Source: Roseburia sp. (lineage in GTDB: Bacteria > Bacillota > Clostridia > Lachnospirales > Lachnospiraceae). Taken from it: a stretch of 64,000 nucleotides of DNA. Of the stretch, positions 48,993 through 59,061 are shown in pieces. The stretch is from positions 1 to 64,000 of the forward strand of contig JALEKJ010000062.1 in the NCBI GenBank assembly GCA_022771695.1. Reading direction: 5' to 3'. The position numbers and the translations under genes are program-made. The notes beneath the pieces are model-generated. The model searched no databases. It was not told the origin of the DNA and saw nothing but the letters and a program-made list of their open reading frames with translations. Position 1 is the first letter of the stretch. The number at the start of each line of letters is the position of its first letter.

Positions 48993-50300
48993 ATGTGGGC
49001 TTATGAAAGTGTTTTTTATCAAATTTATCCGTTAGGTTTCTGTGGTGCACCATTTGAAAATGACGGGGTTCCTATGTCACGTATTTTAAAGGTAAATGAC
49101 TGGATTGGTCACATCAAAAAGCTAGGTGCAAATGCCATCTATTTTTCACCGGTATTTGAGTCCGACACGCATGGCTACAATACCAGAGACTACCACAAAA
49201 TCGATACACGCCTCGGCTCTAATAAGGATTTTGCACAGGTTTGTGATAATTTACATAAAGAGGGAATCCATGTTGTTTTAGATGGAGTATTCAACCATGT
49301 AGGACGCGGTTTCTGGGCATTCCAGGATGTCCTAAAGAATCGATGGGATTCCCCTTATAAGGATTGGTTTTTCCTCAACTTTGACGGGAATTCCAATTAC
49401 AATGACGGTCTGTGGTATGAAGGCTGGGAAGGGAACTACGACCTTGTAAAAATCAATCTCCGCAACGAAGAAGTAATTCAGCATATCTTCTCCTGTATCA
49501 AGGGTTGGGTAGACGAATTTGACATCGATGGGCTTCGTCTCGATGTCGCCTATTGCCTCGACCACGACTTCGTACGCAGGCTGCGTAGCTACTGCGACAG
49601 TTTAAAACCGGATTTCTTTCTCGTCGGCGAAACGCTGCACGGTGACTACAATCAGTTAATGAACGATGCCATGCTACACTCTGTCACCAACTATGAGTGC
49701 TACAAGGGGCTTCATTCCAGCTTTAATTCCATGAATATGTTTGAAATCAACCATTCTCTGCTCCGACAGTTCGGACCGGAGAACTGGACACTCTATAAGG
49801 GAAAGCACCTGCTTTCCTTCGTAGACAATCACGATGTGACGCGCGTTGCCAGCATTTTAAACAATCCGGCACATCTGCCGCTCATCTATGCCCTCGCCTT
49901 CGGGATGCCTGGCATTCCATGCGTCTATTATGGAAGCGAATGGGGTGCCAAAGCAAGAAAAGAGGAAGGTGACCCGGCGCTTCGCGCGTGTTTTGAGGCT
50001 CCGGAATGGAATGAGTTGACTGATTTCATCAGCAAACTCGCCGCAATTAAAAAGAATTCGCCAGCTCTAAACCACGGCGATTTCCGCTCTGTCCTGCTGA
50101 CCAATAAGCAATGTATCTTCGAGCGTAAGACCGACGGTGAACGCATCCTTGTTACCATCAATGCAGACTCCGAAGCCTTTGAGGCTCACTTCGATGCAGG
50201 CTGTGGCACAGCCATAGACCTCTTAAGTGGTGAGCGACATGATTTTGGTGGTGGAAGTACTCTGCCGGGATACTCCGCGGCATTCTGGAAGATGGAGTAA
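48993..50300 (+). CDS. GH13 alpha-amylase-family glycosidase
   Basis: GIHVVLDGVFNHVG, DIDGLRLDVAYCL, FFLVGETLHGD, SFVDNHDVTR. Confidence 0.95.
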   Translation: MWAYESVFYQIYPLGFCGAPFENDGVPMSRILKVNDWIGHIKKLGANAIYFSPVFESDTHGYNTRDYHKIDTRLGSNKDFAQVCDNLHKEGIHVVLDGVFNHVGRGFWAFQDVLKNRWDSPYKDWFFLNFDGNSNYNDGLWYEGWEGNYDLVKINLRNEEVIQHIFSCIKGWVDEFDIDGLRLDVAYCLDHDFVRRLRSYCDSLKPDFFLVGETLHGDYNQLMNDAMLHSVTNYECYKGLHSSFNSMNMFEINHSLLRQFGPENWTLYKGKHLLSFVDNHDVTRVASILNNPAHLPLIYALAFGMPGIPCVYYGSEWGAKARKEEGDPALRACFEAPEWNELTDFISKLAAIKKNSPALNHGDFRSVLLTNKQCIFERKTDGERILVTINADSEAFEAHFDAGCGTAIDLLSGERHDFGGGSTLPGYSAAFWKME

Positions 50301-50311
50301 AAGTATCGAAT

Positions 50312-50356
50312 AATAATTACTCAAAGTTTCTATAATAGAAACTATGAGTAATTATT
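50312..50356. terminator. Long bidirectional hairpin between convergent genes
   Basis: AATAATTACTCA-AAGTTTCT…AGAAACT-ATGAGTAATTATT. Confidence 0.8.
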
Positions 50357-50365
50357 CTTCTACTT

Positions 50366-51817
50366 TTACTCCGTCATACCGGAATTTTTCTTTCCAAGTG
50401 TCACGGATATCGTCTGCTCAACATAAGCTCCTTCCGACGCTCTCTTGATTGTCACATCCACCGTATCTCCGGCTTTATAGTACTGCATACGCGTGGAAAG
50501 TTCTTCCATTGAGGTAATCGTTCTGCCATCAAAGGTTGTAATGATATCCCCCATCTGAATGCCAGCCTGCTCTGCCGCAGACCCCTCAGTTACCTGCGCA
50601 ACATAAACGCCGGTCGGCATATTATAAGTCTTTGCAACATCGCTCGTCACATCAACACCTGCAATGCCAAGGAACGCGCTGTCCGATGCATCCACTTTCT
50701 CTTTTGTAATCAAATCTTCGATAATCGGGCTCGCTGTACTGATTGGAATTGCATATCCGATTCCCTCAACATCCGTATCCGAATATTTAACGGAATTGAT
50801 GCCAATCACCTCGCCGGCTGCATTCAGTAACGCACCTCCACTGTTTCCGGGGTTGATGGCAGCATCTGTCTGAATCAGTTCCGCGGTATAGTTTGTATTA
50901 TTGCCCGAATCAGACACCGTCACTTCACGGTTTAACGCGCTGATACATCCCGTCGTTACAGACTGTCCATAACCCAATGCGTTACCGATTGCGATGGATG
51001 CCTCTCCTACCTTAAGGTCATCGGAATTACCAAGTGTTGCCACCTTAATGTTTGCCATGGTCTCCTCATCAACACTTGATTTCTCCACCTGAATAACCGC
51101 CAAATCTGTAGATGGATCTGTCCCCCGCACTTCCGCGCTGACAGTAGAATCATCGCAGAACGTCACGGTAAGACTTTTCGCCCCGTCTACCACGTGATTA
51201 TTGGTTACAACATAAAGATATTCGTCACTCGAGCTTACAATGATACCGGAGCCACAGCTCGGCACCTCGTATGTCTGTTTGCCACCCCAGAAGCTTTGAT
51301 ATTCTGCCATGCTGATATTCGTAATCGCCACAATGGATGGCATGACTTCCTCTACAATATCAGATACATCCGTTGCCACATATGTTGTAGAAGTTGATGT
51401 TGACTTAATTCCACCGTCTGCACTTGACTGTGTCAACACCCTTCCCTGCACGCTCGCAGTTTGCTCACTCGAGCCAAGCAAGGTATCAGATGCTAAATGT
51501 ACGCCTTCAAATGCCACACCGGATACCAGCCCAAACACCAATGCCAACGCCGCGCATTTTGCAAGCTTTACGCCAAATCCTCCCGGTTTTCGCGCTCTCC
51601 TTTTCTTCGCATTCTTCCCATCCGGCTGTGAAGCGCCTGCACTGGCAAAAGTTCCGTTCGCCGCTCCTCCTGTCTGATAAAATCTTTCCTGATATGTTCC
51701 ATTCTGGTAACCATTTTCTGTATTCTGAGTACTTCCGTTCTGTCCCGCATAATTGTTATTGTACGAATAGAAAGAATTGGAAGATTGTCCGTTGTTGCTG
51801 TAATTATTATTATCCAT
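50366..51817 (-). CDS. HtrA/DegP-type trypsin-like serine protease with PDZ domain
   Basis: TM anchor, catalytic VTNNHVVDG, DPSTDLAVIQV, TDAAINPGNSGGALLNAAGEVIGIN, C-terminal PDZ. Confidence 0.95.
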   Translation of the reverse strand: MDNNNYSNNGQSSNSFYSYNNNYAGQNGSTQNTENGYQNGTYQERFYQTGGAANGTFASAGASQPDGKNAKKRRARKPGGFGVKLAKCAALALVFGLVSGVAFEGVHLASDTLLGSSEQTASVQGRVLTQSSADGGIKSTSTSTTYVATDVSDIVEEVMPSIVAITNISMAEYQSFWGGKQTYEVPSCGSGIIVSSSDEYLYVVTNNHVVDGAKSLTVTFCDDSTVSAEVRGTDPSTDLAVIQVEKSSVDEETMANIKVATLGNSDDLKVGEASIAIGNALGYGQSVTTGCISALNREVTVSDSGNNTNYTAELIQTDAAINPGNSGGALLNAAGEVIGINSVKYSDTDVEGIGYAIPISTASPIIEDLITKEKVDASDSAFLGIAGVDVTSDVAKTYNMPTGVYVAQVTEGSAAEQAGIQMGDIITTFDGRTITSMEELSTRMQYYKAGDTVDVTIKRASEGAYVEQTISVTLGKKNSGMTE

Positions 51818-51953
51818 GACGTTTCCCCTTTCACTCACAAATCATCTTTATCCTTCTTGTGATATCCACAGTCTACGTTCTAATTGTGTTGGAATTGTGA
51901 CCGAAATATCAAAACTTTATGATTTTTCAAAATCAGTCCATTCTTATCCATCG

Positions 51954-53414
51954 TTATAGCATACTCACAAATACAGGTATTTGATTGACAAAGTTTAGGA
52001 TACCAAGCACCACACAAAGTGCATATACGCCATTTCGCCGCTTTACATCACGCACGCCGAATGTAAGACAAAACATAATAAACAGATACAGAATATCTGT
52101 TAAATAGTAGACTCTTCCCCCTGATGCATACATAGTCGGTGAAAAGAACATTATCGCTTCACTTGCAATTCCTGCAAGGTATGCAAGAAGCAGTGTAATC
52201 TGGCAGCCGGATACACGCCAGAGAAACACAAACGTGTACACAAGTGCCGCACTCCACCACACCATGGCAACTGTCTGCATTCCCGTAAGCTTATCGGTTG
52301 TCGGAACCTCATAAATACACTGTGTGATGTCCAGATACTGCATTCCCATATCAGAAAAAACAGTAACCCCAATATACGGCAGCAACGCCACGATAGTGAA
52401 AATTCCTGCAAGAGAAAGCAGCACACAATCGAAAATACTACGTTTCTTTTTCTGCAATAAAAGCACAATTCCCACAATCCACATAAGACAGCAAAGCAGT
52501 TTATTCTCATTGGCAAAAGAAGACAAAAGCCAATGCAAAGTGATAAACAGATGCTGTCCAAACGACATCATCTCATATTGCGGCATCCAGCTTGTAATCT
52601 CTGCCGCCACACGCACATCATTTCCGGGTGCCAAAAACAGCACCACAAAAGCTGCCACCGTCACCAACGCCTGCACAAGTAAAAGCGGATGCACTCTGCG
52701 CCATTTGCAGATGCCATAGATAACACCAAGAACCTCAAACACTAGCAATACTGCCCCCATCTGCTCAATGGACATTGACGCAATTACTGCACACGGAATC
52801 GCATAAACAAACTTCCATGTCTTACAACCATCCATATTCATGTGCAGTTCCTTTAATGAGCCGCCGGTCGCCGGATTTTCACAAAAAACAAAGTCCGCAA
52901 ACGTGGTAAGCGCCCAAATTCCGCAGGTAAATGACCATGTGTAAAAAATGGAACCGTTTACCCATACCGCAGCATAACCAAGCGTCTGGGCACTCATCAC
53001 AAAATACCCCGCCACTGCTGCTACCGCAACTCCAAGGCCCATCTCATCATAATTCATACCAACACATACCGACTGTCTATCCTTCCATCCGCTTAATGTT
53101 CCATTCGGTACTCTCGCGGCACGCGTTGCCAGATAAATCACGCCGATTGGCAGAAGTACCAGCATCATCGCATTCACCACTCTCCAGAATGGCAGTCCTA
53201 AATGAAACGTAATATACACCAGCGCCTCAGCACTCATCCTGCCGACCCATGTTTCATAACGCCATCCCAGATATTCTAAAAATCCCATGCTGTGCGTATA
53301 CTGATAAAAATAGGCATCGTCTCCATCTGAATACCCAATAAGTCCCAACATCAGCACTGCACTTAAAAACATCAATATCCAAAAAATCCAGAATCGCTTA
53401 CGTGTCTTTCCCAT
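51954..53414 (-). CDS. DUF6056-like polytopic membrane protein
   Basis: DGDDAYFYQYTHSMGFLEYLGWRYETWVGRMSAEALVYI followed by ~10 TM helices; in a surface-polysaccharide context. Confidence 0.75.
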   Translation of the reverse strand: MGKTRKRFWIFWILMFLSAVLMLGLIGYSDGDDAYFYQYTHSMGFLEYLGWRYETWVGRMSAEALVYITFHLGLPFWRVVNAMMLVLLPIGVIYLATRAARVPNGTLSGWKDRQSVCVGMNYDEMGLGVAVAAVAGYFVMSAQTLGYAAVWVNGSIFYTWSFTCGIWALTTFADFVFCENPATGGSLKELHMNMDGCKTWKFVYAIPCAVIASMSIEQMGAVLLVFEVLGVIYGICKWRRVHPLLLVQALVTVAAFVVLFLAPGNDVRVAAEITSWMPQYEMMSFGQHLFITLHWLLSSFANENKLLCCLMWIVGIVLLLQKKKRSIFDCVLLSLAGIFTIVALLPYIGVTVFSDMGMQYLDITQCIYEVPTTDKLTGMQTVAMVWWSAALVYTFVFLWRVSGCQITLLLAYLAGIASEAIMFFSPTMYASGGRVYYLTDILYLFIMFCLTFGVRDVKRRNGVYALCVVLGILNFVNQIPVFVSML

Positions 53415-53423
53415 AATACTGTA

Positions 53424-54407
53424 TTACTCCACTTCGCTTTCTTCCTGCAGAAGAATCGACTCAATGATAAACTTCGGACGTGCCTTCGTCTCCATATAAG
53501 TCTTTCCGATATACTCTCCAATAATACCAATCGCAAACAACTGCAAGCCCCCCAGCACCCAGATGGAAATGATAATACTTGTCCACCCCGGCACAACATT
53601 TCCCAAAGAATAATCTACAAATGCCTTAATCAACATAATCAAACTGATCACGCATACGAGCAACCCACCCATGGTAATCATACGAATCGGTTTGATTGAC
53701 AGCGATGTAATCCCCTCAAGCGCAAAGGTCAGCATCTTACCGAGCGGATATTTACTCTTTCCCGCAAAACGCTCTCCACGCTCATAGGCAACAGTCGTAC
53801 TGCGAAATCCCACCATCGGCACAATGCCTCGCAAAAACAGATTTACCTCGTCAAACGACAAAAGTGCCTTTGCCGCTCTACGGCTCAGCAATCGGTAGTC
53901 CGCATGATTGTATACGATTTCTGCCCCCAGAAGCTTTAATAAACGATAAAAGAACTGCGCCGTATTCCGTTTAAAAAAGGTATCTCTCTGTCTGGAAGAA
54001 CGCACGCCATAGACCACATCATTGCCGGCATGATAAGCGTCAATCATTGCGTCAATGGCGTTGATATCATCCTGCAGGTCCGCATCCATCGACACAATCA
54101 TATCCGCATGCTCGGATGCAGTCTGAATTCCGGCTAAAAGGGCATTCTGATGACCTCTGTTACGAGACAAATTCACTCCCGCAAATATCTTATTCTGTTC
54201 ACACAGCTCCTGTATCATCCCCCAGGTCGCATCGTTAGAACCGTCATTGACAAACATAATACGGCTCCCCGCACCAATCTTTCCCTGGCTTTTCAGTGTC
54301 TCAACCTTTGCCGACAGGCGTCTCCCGGTCTCCGGCAAAACCTCCTGCTCATTAAAGCAAGGCACTACAATATATAATATATTTCCCATGCTTATATTTC
54401 TCTCCAT
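53424..54407 (-). CDS. GT2 glycosyltransferase with two C-terminal TM helices (GtrB/DPM1-like)
   Basis: YIVVPCFNEQEVLPETGRRL, SMDADLQDDINAIDAMIDAY, C-terminal TM pair. Confidence 0.94.
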   Translation of the reverse strand: MERNISMGNILYIVVPCFNEQEVLPETGRRLSAKVETLKSQGKIGAGSRIMFVNDGSNDATWGMIQELCEQNKIFAGVNLSRNRGHQNALLAGIQTASEHADMIVSMDADLQDDINAIDAMIDAYHAGNDVVYGVRSSRQRDTFFKRNTAQFFYRLLKLLGAEIVYNHADYRLLSRRAAKALLSFDEVNLFLRGIVPMVGFRSTTVAYERGERFAGKSKYPLGKMLTFALEGITSLSIKPIRMITMGGLLVCVISLIMLIKAFVDYSLGNVVPGWTSIIISIWVLGGLQLFAIGIIGEYIGKTYMETKARPKFIIESILLQEESEVE

Positions 54408-54434
54408 TCAACTATATCTCACACAACGGCACTA

Positions 54435-55403
54435 TCATTCTTCGCCCCAAATCTTCTTCCAGTAATCCGGGCTCATTGTACACGCCAGAATCTGTTTTCT
54501 GCTAAGCTTGCGATGCCGTTTGCCCAGAAAATAACCGGCGTATTTGCCTACGCACTGAACAAAAAGCTTCCAGATAAGATACGGCTTTCCAATTCTGCAT
54601 AAATACTTCATTGTGCTCTTGACCAACTTCATTCCCTCCGCTTCCGAGCTTATCTGCTCAAAAATCTCCGGATGTGCCGTCTGTGACACTGCAAGGTCAA
54701 AATTACGATGAAATTGCTGTTTTGCAGAATAGTTGTGAGAATGAATGACTTTTGCATCCGCCACATACTCCACCTGATATCCCGCATTAATTGCATGTGC
54801 AGCAAAAAACATATCCTCGTTAAAGATAACCGGCGTCTCAAATCTGCCAAGTTTAAAAAACAGATCCCTGCGATATGCTGCACAGACATCTGAGCAGAAA
54901 AAAGTCTTGATGCCAAGTGTCTCAATATCTGCTTTGCTCTTCCTCCTGCCACACTCCGGATAATTAAACTGTCTGGTGTAACGCTCAATGATTCCGCAAT
55001 CCTCTGCAGGAAGCTGGCGCGCATATGCCACTGCCACGACACCCGCTTCATCCTGTGCTGTATCCAATGAATGTACAAGCTTCTCTATCAATCGTTCATC
55101 CGCCGGTACTGCATCCTGCGTCATAAACACCATAACATCCGCATCGGAATGTTCTGCTCCAAGACTTCTTGTGCCGCCGTGGTCAAAAGATTCCTTTTTC
55201 ACATGAATGATTGTATGCGCACAAGGGAGTTCGGAAAGCCTCTGTGCAATCGGATACTGCTCCTCTGCTTCCTTCCACAACTGTTCCTCTGTGTTTAAAA
55301 GAATAAGCCTATGAACAACAAAGGTCTGCTCCTGCAATTTATGCAGGAGCAGACAGAATGTATCGTCCGGCTTATAAGTCGGAATAATTATATCAACTTT
55401 CAT
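54435..55403 (-). CDS. GT2 glycosyltransferase (rhamnosyltransferase-like)
   Basis: DIIIPTYKPDDTFCLLLHKLQEQ, FDHGGTRSLGAEHSDADVMVFMTQDAVPAD. Confidence 0.9.
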   Translation of the reverse strand: MKVDIIIPTYKPDDTFCLLLHKLQEQTFVVHRLILLNTEEQLWKEAEEQYPIAQRLSELPCAHTIIHVKKESFDHGGTRSLGAEHSDADVMVFMTQDAVPADERLIEKLVHSLDTAQDEAGVVAVAYARQLPAEDCGIIERYTRQFNYPECGRRKSKADIETLGIKTFFCSDVCAAYRRDLFFKLGRFETPVIFNEDMFFAAHAINAGYQVEYVADAKVIHSHNYSAKQQFHRNFDLAVSQTAHPEIFEQISSEAEGMKLVKSTMKYLCRIGKPYLIWKLFVQCVGKYAGYFLGKRHRKLSRKQILACTMSPDYWKKIWGEE

Positions 55404-56503
55404 TAATAACCATCTCCCTGATGGAAACCGGTGTCAGCGATAATCTTCTCGCTGTTGCTCTTAACGGTATCTGTCGGCTCATAGCCATCATCCTCATAGA
55501 GGAACACGTGAAGTTGTGTCACATTAGATACTAAGTCGCAAGGCACTACCACACTTCCCTTAGAGCCAAGCGTAACAGTGTTCTTCTCGAATGGGAAACC
55601 GGTGGTCTCACCCAGCTTGTAATTGAACACCTGCGCAGCCAATGCAATCAGCTCCGCATTGGTATAGCTTGTCTTGATATCTCCAAACACTTCGTCAATC
55701 AAACTGTTAATCGTCTTAAGGTCTGAGTGCTGTGCCTTCTGCACCATCGCTGCGAGAACAATTCTCTGACGCTCTGCACGCTTGTAATCATCGCCTGCCG
55801 TATAACGGATACGTGCATAGGAACATGCCTGCACACCATCCATATTGTAGGTACCTGCTCCCGGCAGATATTCGGATTTATGCTTTGTAAGCTTATTAAT
55901 CTCATCCATGTAACCGTACATGAGGATTGCCTCCTCATCGGTAACAGTTACCTCAACTCCGCCAAGCAGGTCCACACACTCAACCACCGCATTAAAGTCT
56001 ACTGTCACATAATCTGTAATGTTCAAGTCAAGGTTTGTATTCAACATGGAAATCGCCTGCTCCGGTCCGCCGTTTGCATATGCTGCATTGCATTTGCGAT
56101 AGGTGTTATTGCCGATATCCAGATAAGAATCACGATATACGGAAACAAGCTTAACCTCATGTGTATCGTTATTAATACTTGCAATCATGATAACATCACT
56201 GTTACCTTTGGACAAATTACCATTCGAGCGATTGTCAAGTCCGAACAATGCAATCGTCGTGTAATTCTCCATAATCTCTTTGGATTCCTCCGAAAGTCCT
56301 TCATTAATTTCGATATCGCTCGCGCTGAAAGAGGTATCCTTCTCAATCTTTGATAGCTTGACCACAACAAACAATACTACTGCAAGAATCAGCAACGCCA
56401 GTATCTCGATTGCCACCAACATAAGCTTCTTTTGTTGTTTCTTCTTACGAATTGCAGCGCGTTGCTTCTTTGTCATTGGTCTCTTTTCTGTTTCTCTGCT
56501 CAT
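55403..56503 (-). CDS. LytR-CpsA-Psr (LCP) family protein
   Basis: NTYRKCNAAYANGGPEQAISMLNTNLDLNITDYVTVDFNAVVECVDLLGGVEVTVTDEE, YARIRYTAGDDYKRAERQRIVL. Confidence 0.95.
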   Translation of the reverse strand: MSRETEKRPMTKKQRAAIRKKKQQKKLMLVAIEILALLILAVVLFVVVKLSKIEKDTSFSASDIEINEGLSEESKEIMENYTTIALFGLDNRSNGNLSKGNSDVIMIASINNDTHEVKLVSVYRDSYLDIGNNTYRKCNAAYANGGPEQAISMLNTNLDLNITDYVTVDFNAVVECVDLLGGVEVTVTDEEAILMYGYMDEINKLTKHKSEYLPGAGTYNMDGVQACSYARIRYTAGDDYKRAERQRIVLAAMVQKAQHSDLKTINSLIDEVFGDIKTSYTNAELIALAAQVFNYKLGETTGFPFEKNTVTLGSKGSVVVPCDLVSNVTQLHVFLYEDDGYEPTDTVKSNSEKIIADTGFHQGDGY

Positions 56504-56517
56504 GAATCTTCTCCTAA

Positions 56518-57936
56518 TTAATATGCATTTTTATTGATAAAACCCTTGAAAACCGTCAGGAAAAGAATCTTGATGTCCAGTCCCAATGTCCAGTTCTCAA
56601 TGTAATATAAATCATGCTCAATTCTCTTCCGTATAGAGGTATCTCCCCGATAGCCATTCACCTGTGCCCATCCGGTCATACCCGGACGTACCTGATGCTT
56701 AATCATATAACGCGGAATCTCCTCGCGGAATTTCTCCACATACTGCGGGCGCTCCGGTCTTGGTCCGACTAAGCTCATGTCCCCCTTTAATACGTTAAAC
56801 AACTGTGGGAACTCATCCAAGCTTGTCCTGCGCAAAAATCCCCCGCACTTCGTGATTCTCGGATCGTTCTTTGTTGTCCAGCCCTTCTGCTCCTCTTCTT
56901 CTGTCTGCACATACATCGTGCGGAATTTGTACATCTGAAACGGTTTATTGTGAAGTCCCACTCTCTCCTGCTTAAAAATCAACGGTCCCTTCGATGTCGT
57001 CTTTACCAGAATTGCAGAGAATAGCATCAACGGCGAAAACACAATAATACACACGATGGAGCCGACAATGTCTACACAACGCTTCACCAACGCGTTAAAT
57101 GTATTAGACAGTGGCACATAGCGGATATTAATCACCGGCAAGCCCAGCAAGTCCTCGGTATAAGGCTTCGTCGGAATAATGTTGCCGTAATCCGGTATGA
57201 ACTTCGTATGCACGCCGGATTTCTCACACTCAGCCACAATTTTCTCCAGCTTATAATATTCTCCCAGTCCAAGTGTAATCGCAATCTCATCCAGACTATT
57301 CTGCGGAAGAATATAGTTCAAATTCCCAATGCTACCGATGACCTTAACCCCCTTGTAGGAAGTGCCACGGGCAATATTGTCATCCAACACTCCGCGGACA
57401 TTATAGCCCCACTGCGGATTCTGCTGTATCCTGTCAATATACTGTTCTGCTGCTCTCGAGTAACCCACGAGCAGGATATGTTTTAAATTATAGCCTTTCT
57501 TGCGGATATCACGTAAGAAATGACGGATTAACAGACGTACAAGCTCCTCGTCTACGATGTTTACCACATAAAAGTAAAAAAGCATCTCACGGGAAAAGTT
57601 CTTGAACTGTGCATCGTAAGACTGTAAGTTATAGAGCAGAGTAAACAGAATCAGTATTCCTACCGTATTTGCCATAACGATATTGGAGAGCTCCAAACGT
57701 CTGCCCTGCACGCGTTTCGCCGTGTAAAGATTAAAGGCATAATACAGCAGAATATACCCGGGAACAATCACAAGCAGCGCACTCATATAGGAGCCAAGCG
57801 AAAGTGCACCCAGTTCACTGTCTAAGATGCCGCTCCGAAACTTCAGCCACCAGGCAAACATGTAAGATACCGCAATTACCGCTGCATCTATCAGTACATG
57901 CAGTCTGTTAAAATGCTGCTGATTATCTTTTATCAT
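56518..57936 (-). CDS. Undecaprenyl-phosphate sugar phosphotransferase (WcaJ/CpsE-like)
   Basis: N-terminal TM helices, CoA-binding-like domain, C-terminal bacterial sugar transferase motifs (RTSLDEFPQLFNVLKGDMSLVGPRPERP, VRPGMTGWAQVNGYRGDT). Confidence 0.95.
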   Translation of the reverse strand: MIKDNQQHFNRLHVLIDAAVIAVSYMFAWWLKFRSGILDSELGALSLGSYMSALLVIVPGYILLYYAFNLYTAKRVQGRRLELSNIVMANTVGILILFTLLYNLQSYDAQFKNFSREMLFYFYVVNIVDEELVRLLIRHFLRDIRKKGYNLKHILLVGYSRAAEQYIDRIQQNPQWGYNVRGVLDDNIARGTSYKGVKVIGSIGNLNYILPQNSLDEIAITLGLGEYYKLEKIVAECEKSGVHTKFIPDYGNIIPTKPYTEDLLGLPVINIRYVPLSNTFNALVKRCVDIVGSIVCIIVFSPLMLFSAILVKTTSKGPLIFKQERVGLHNKPFQMYKFRTMYVQTEEEEQKGWTTKNDPRITKCGGFLRRTSLDEFPQLFNVLKGDMSLVGPRPERPQYVEKFREEIPRYMIKHQVRPGMTGWAQVNGYRGDTSIRKRIEHDLYYIENWTLGLDIKILFLTVFKGFINKNAY

Positions 57937-58078
57937 ATTGTTATCCTTTTATCAAAATTGCTACTATATACAAATAATCATACAATAATTTCCTGTAAAG
58001 CACAACTGATTTTTCGCAAACAAATTGTAACAAATTCTTAATATTTTCTTTAGATTGTTTTGACTATCCAAGAAATTA

Positions 58079-59044
58079 TCACATCGAAAAGGCAATGCGA
58101 AAAACATTCAGCCACAGCTCTATCTGGATACAGATATAATGTCCCAAACAGTTCAGCCGGAACGGAACTTTCTTGCAGCCGGATGCGCCTTTTATCCCTG
58201 CTCCGATTCCTTTCAGATACTCTCCTGCAAACCCTTTTTTCAAAAAGAAAAGCGCCTTCACCAGGATTCCGAGAAGAATCAATGGCAGGTTTAAAATCAG
58301 TTGCAGCACCGGCATATTCTTATAAATCAGATAGACAGAATTGCGCGCAGCCAAAAACACTTTTTTCTCATTGTAGCGCGTTCCTGTCGTCGCACTTCCC
58401 ACATGAAATACTTTTGCCTGTGGAATATAACGGTTCTCATAGCCATGAATGCGCGCACGGTATCCCATGTCCACATCCTCCAAATATGCAAAATGTTTCT
58501 CATCAAAAAAACCGATTTTCTGCACAACCTCCGTGCGGTAGATAGACGCACCGCCACAACAGGAAAAAACCTTGCGCTCATTTTCGTAATCGCAGCATTT
58601 CTTTCCTTTTGCACGCGCGACAGCCCATCCAAGCGCTGTATAATAGTCCCCTGCGTTATCAATAACTTCCCTGTTATGGTAATCGATCATCATCGCTCCG
58701 CAGGAAAAAATGCGTTCCGACCGGCGAATTCCGCAAAGCAGCGCCTCTACAAACTCCGGCTCCGCTTCCGTGTCATTGTTCAGCAGGATAAAATACGGCG
58801 TTTTCGTATGACGGATTCCCACATTGACCGCTCCGCAAAATCCGGTGTTCTCCGGCAGAACAATCACATCCATATCCAACACCCTAGATGTCACATCGGC
58901 ACTCCCGTCAGCAGAACCATTATCCACCACAAGCAGTTTAAAATCCGTACAGGTTTGACGTTCTAATGTCGCTATGCAGTTTTCCAAAAGCTGTTTCCCG
59001 TTATAGTTTGGGATAATAATCGTCACTTCCGATGCCTTCGGCAT
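58079..59044 (-). CDS. GT2 glycosyltransferase
   Basis: VTIIIPNYNGKQLLENCIATLERQTCTDFKLLVVDNGSADGS, FILLNNDTEAEPEFVEALL. Confidence 0.94.
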   Translation of the reverse strand: MPKASEVTIIIPNYNGKQLLENCIATLERQTCTDFKLLVVDNGSADGSADVTSRVLDMDVIVLPENTGFCGAVNVGIRHTKTPYFILLNNDTEAEPEFVEALLCGIRRSERIFSCGAMMIDYHNREVIDNAGDYYTALGWAVARAKGKKCCDYENERKVFSCCGGASIYRTEVVQKIGFFDEKHFAYLEDVDMGYRARIHGYENRYIPQAKVFHVGSATTGTRYNEKKVFLAARNSVYLIYKNMPVLQLILNLPLILLGILVKALFFLKKGFAGEYLKGIGAGIKGASGCKKVPFRLNCLGHYICIQIELWLNVFRIAFSM

Positions 59045-59061
59045 TTACATCCTCCTCATAG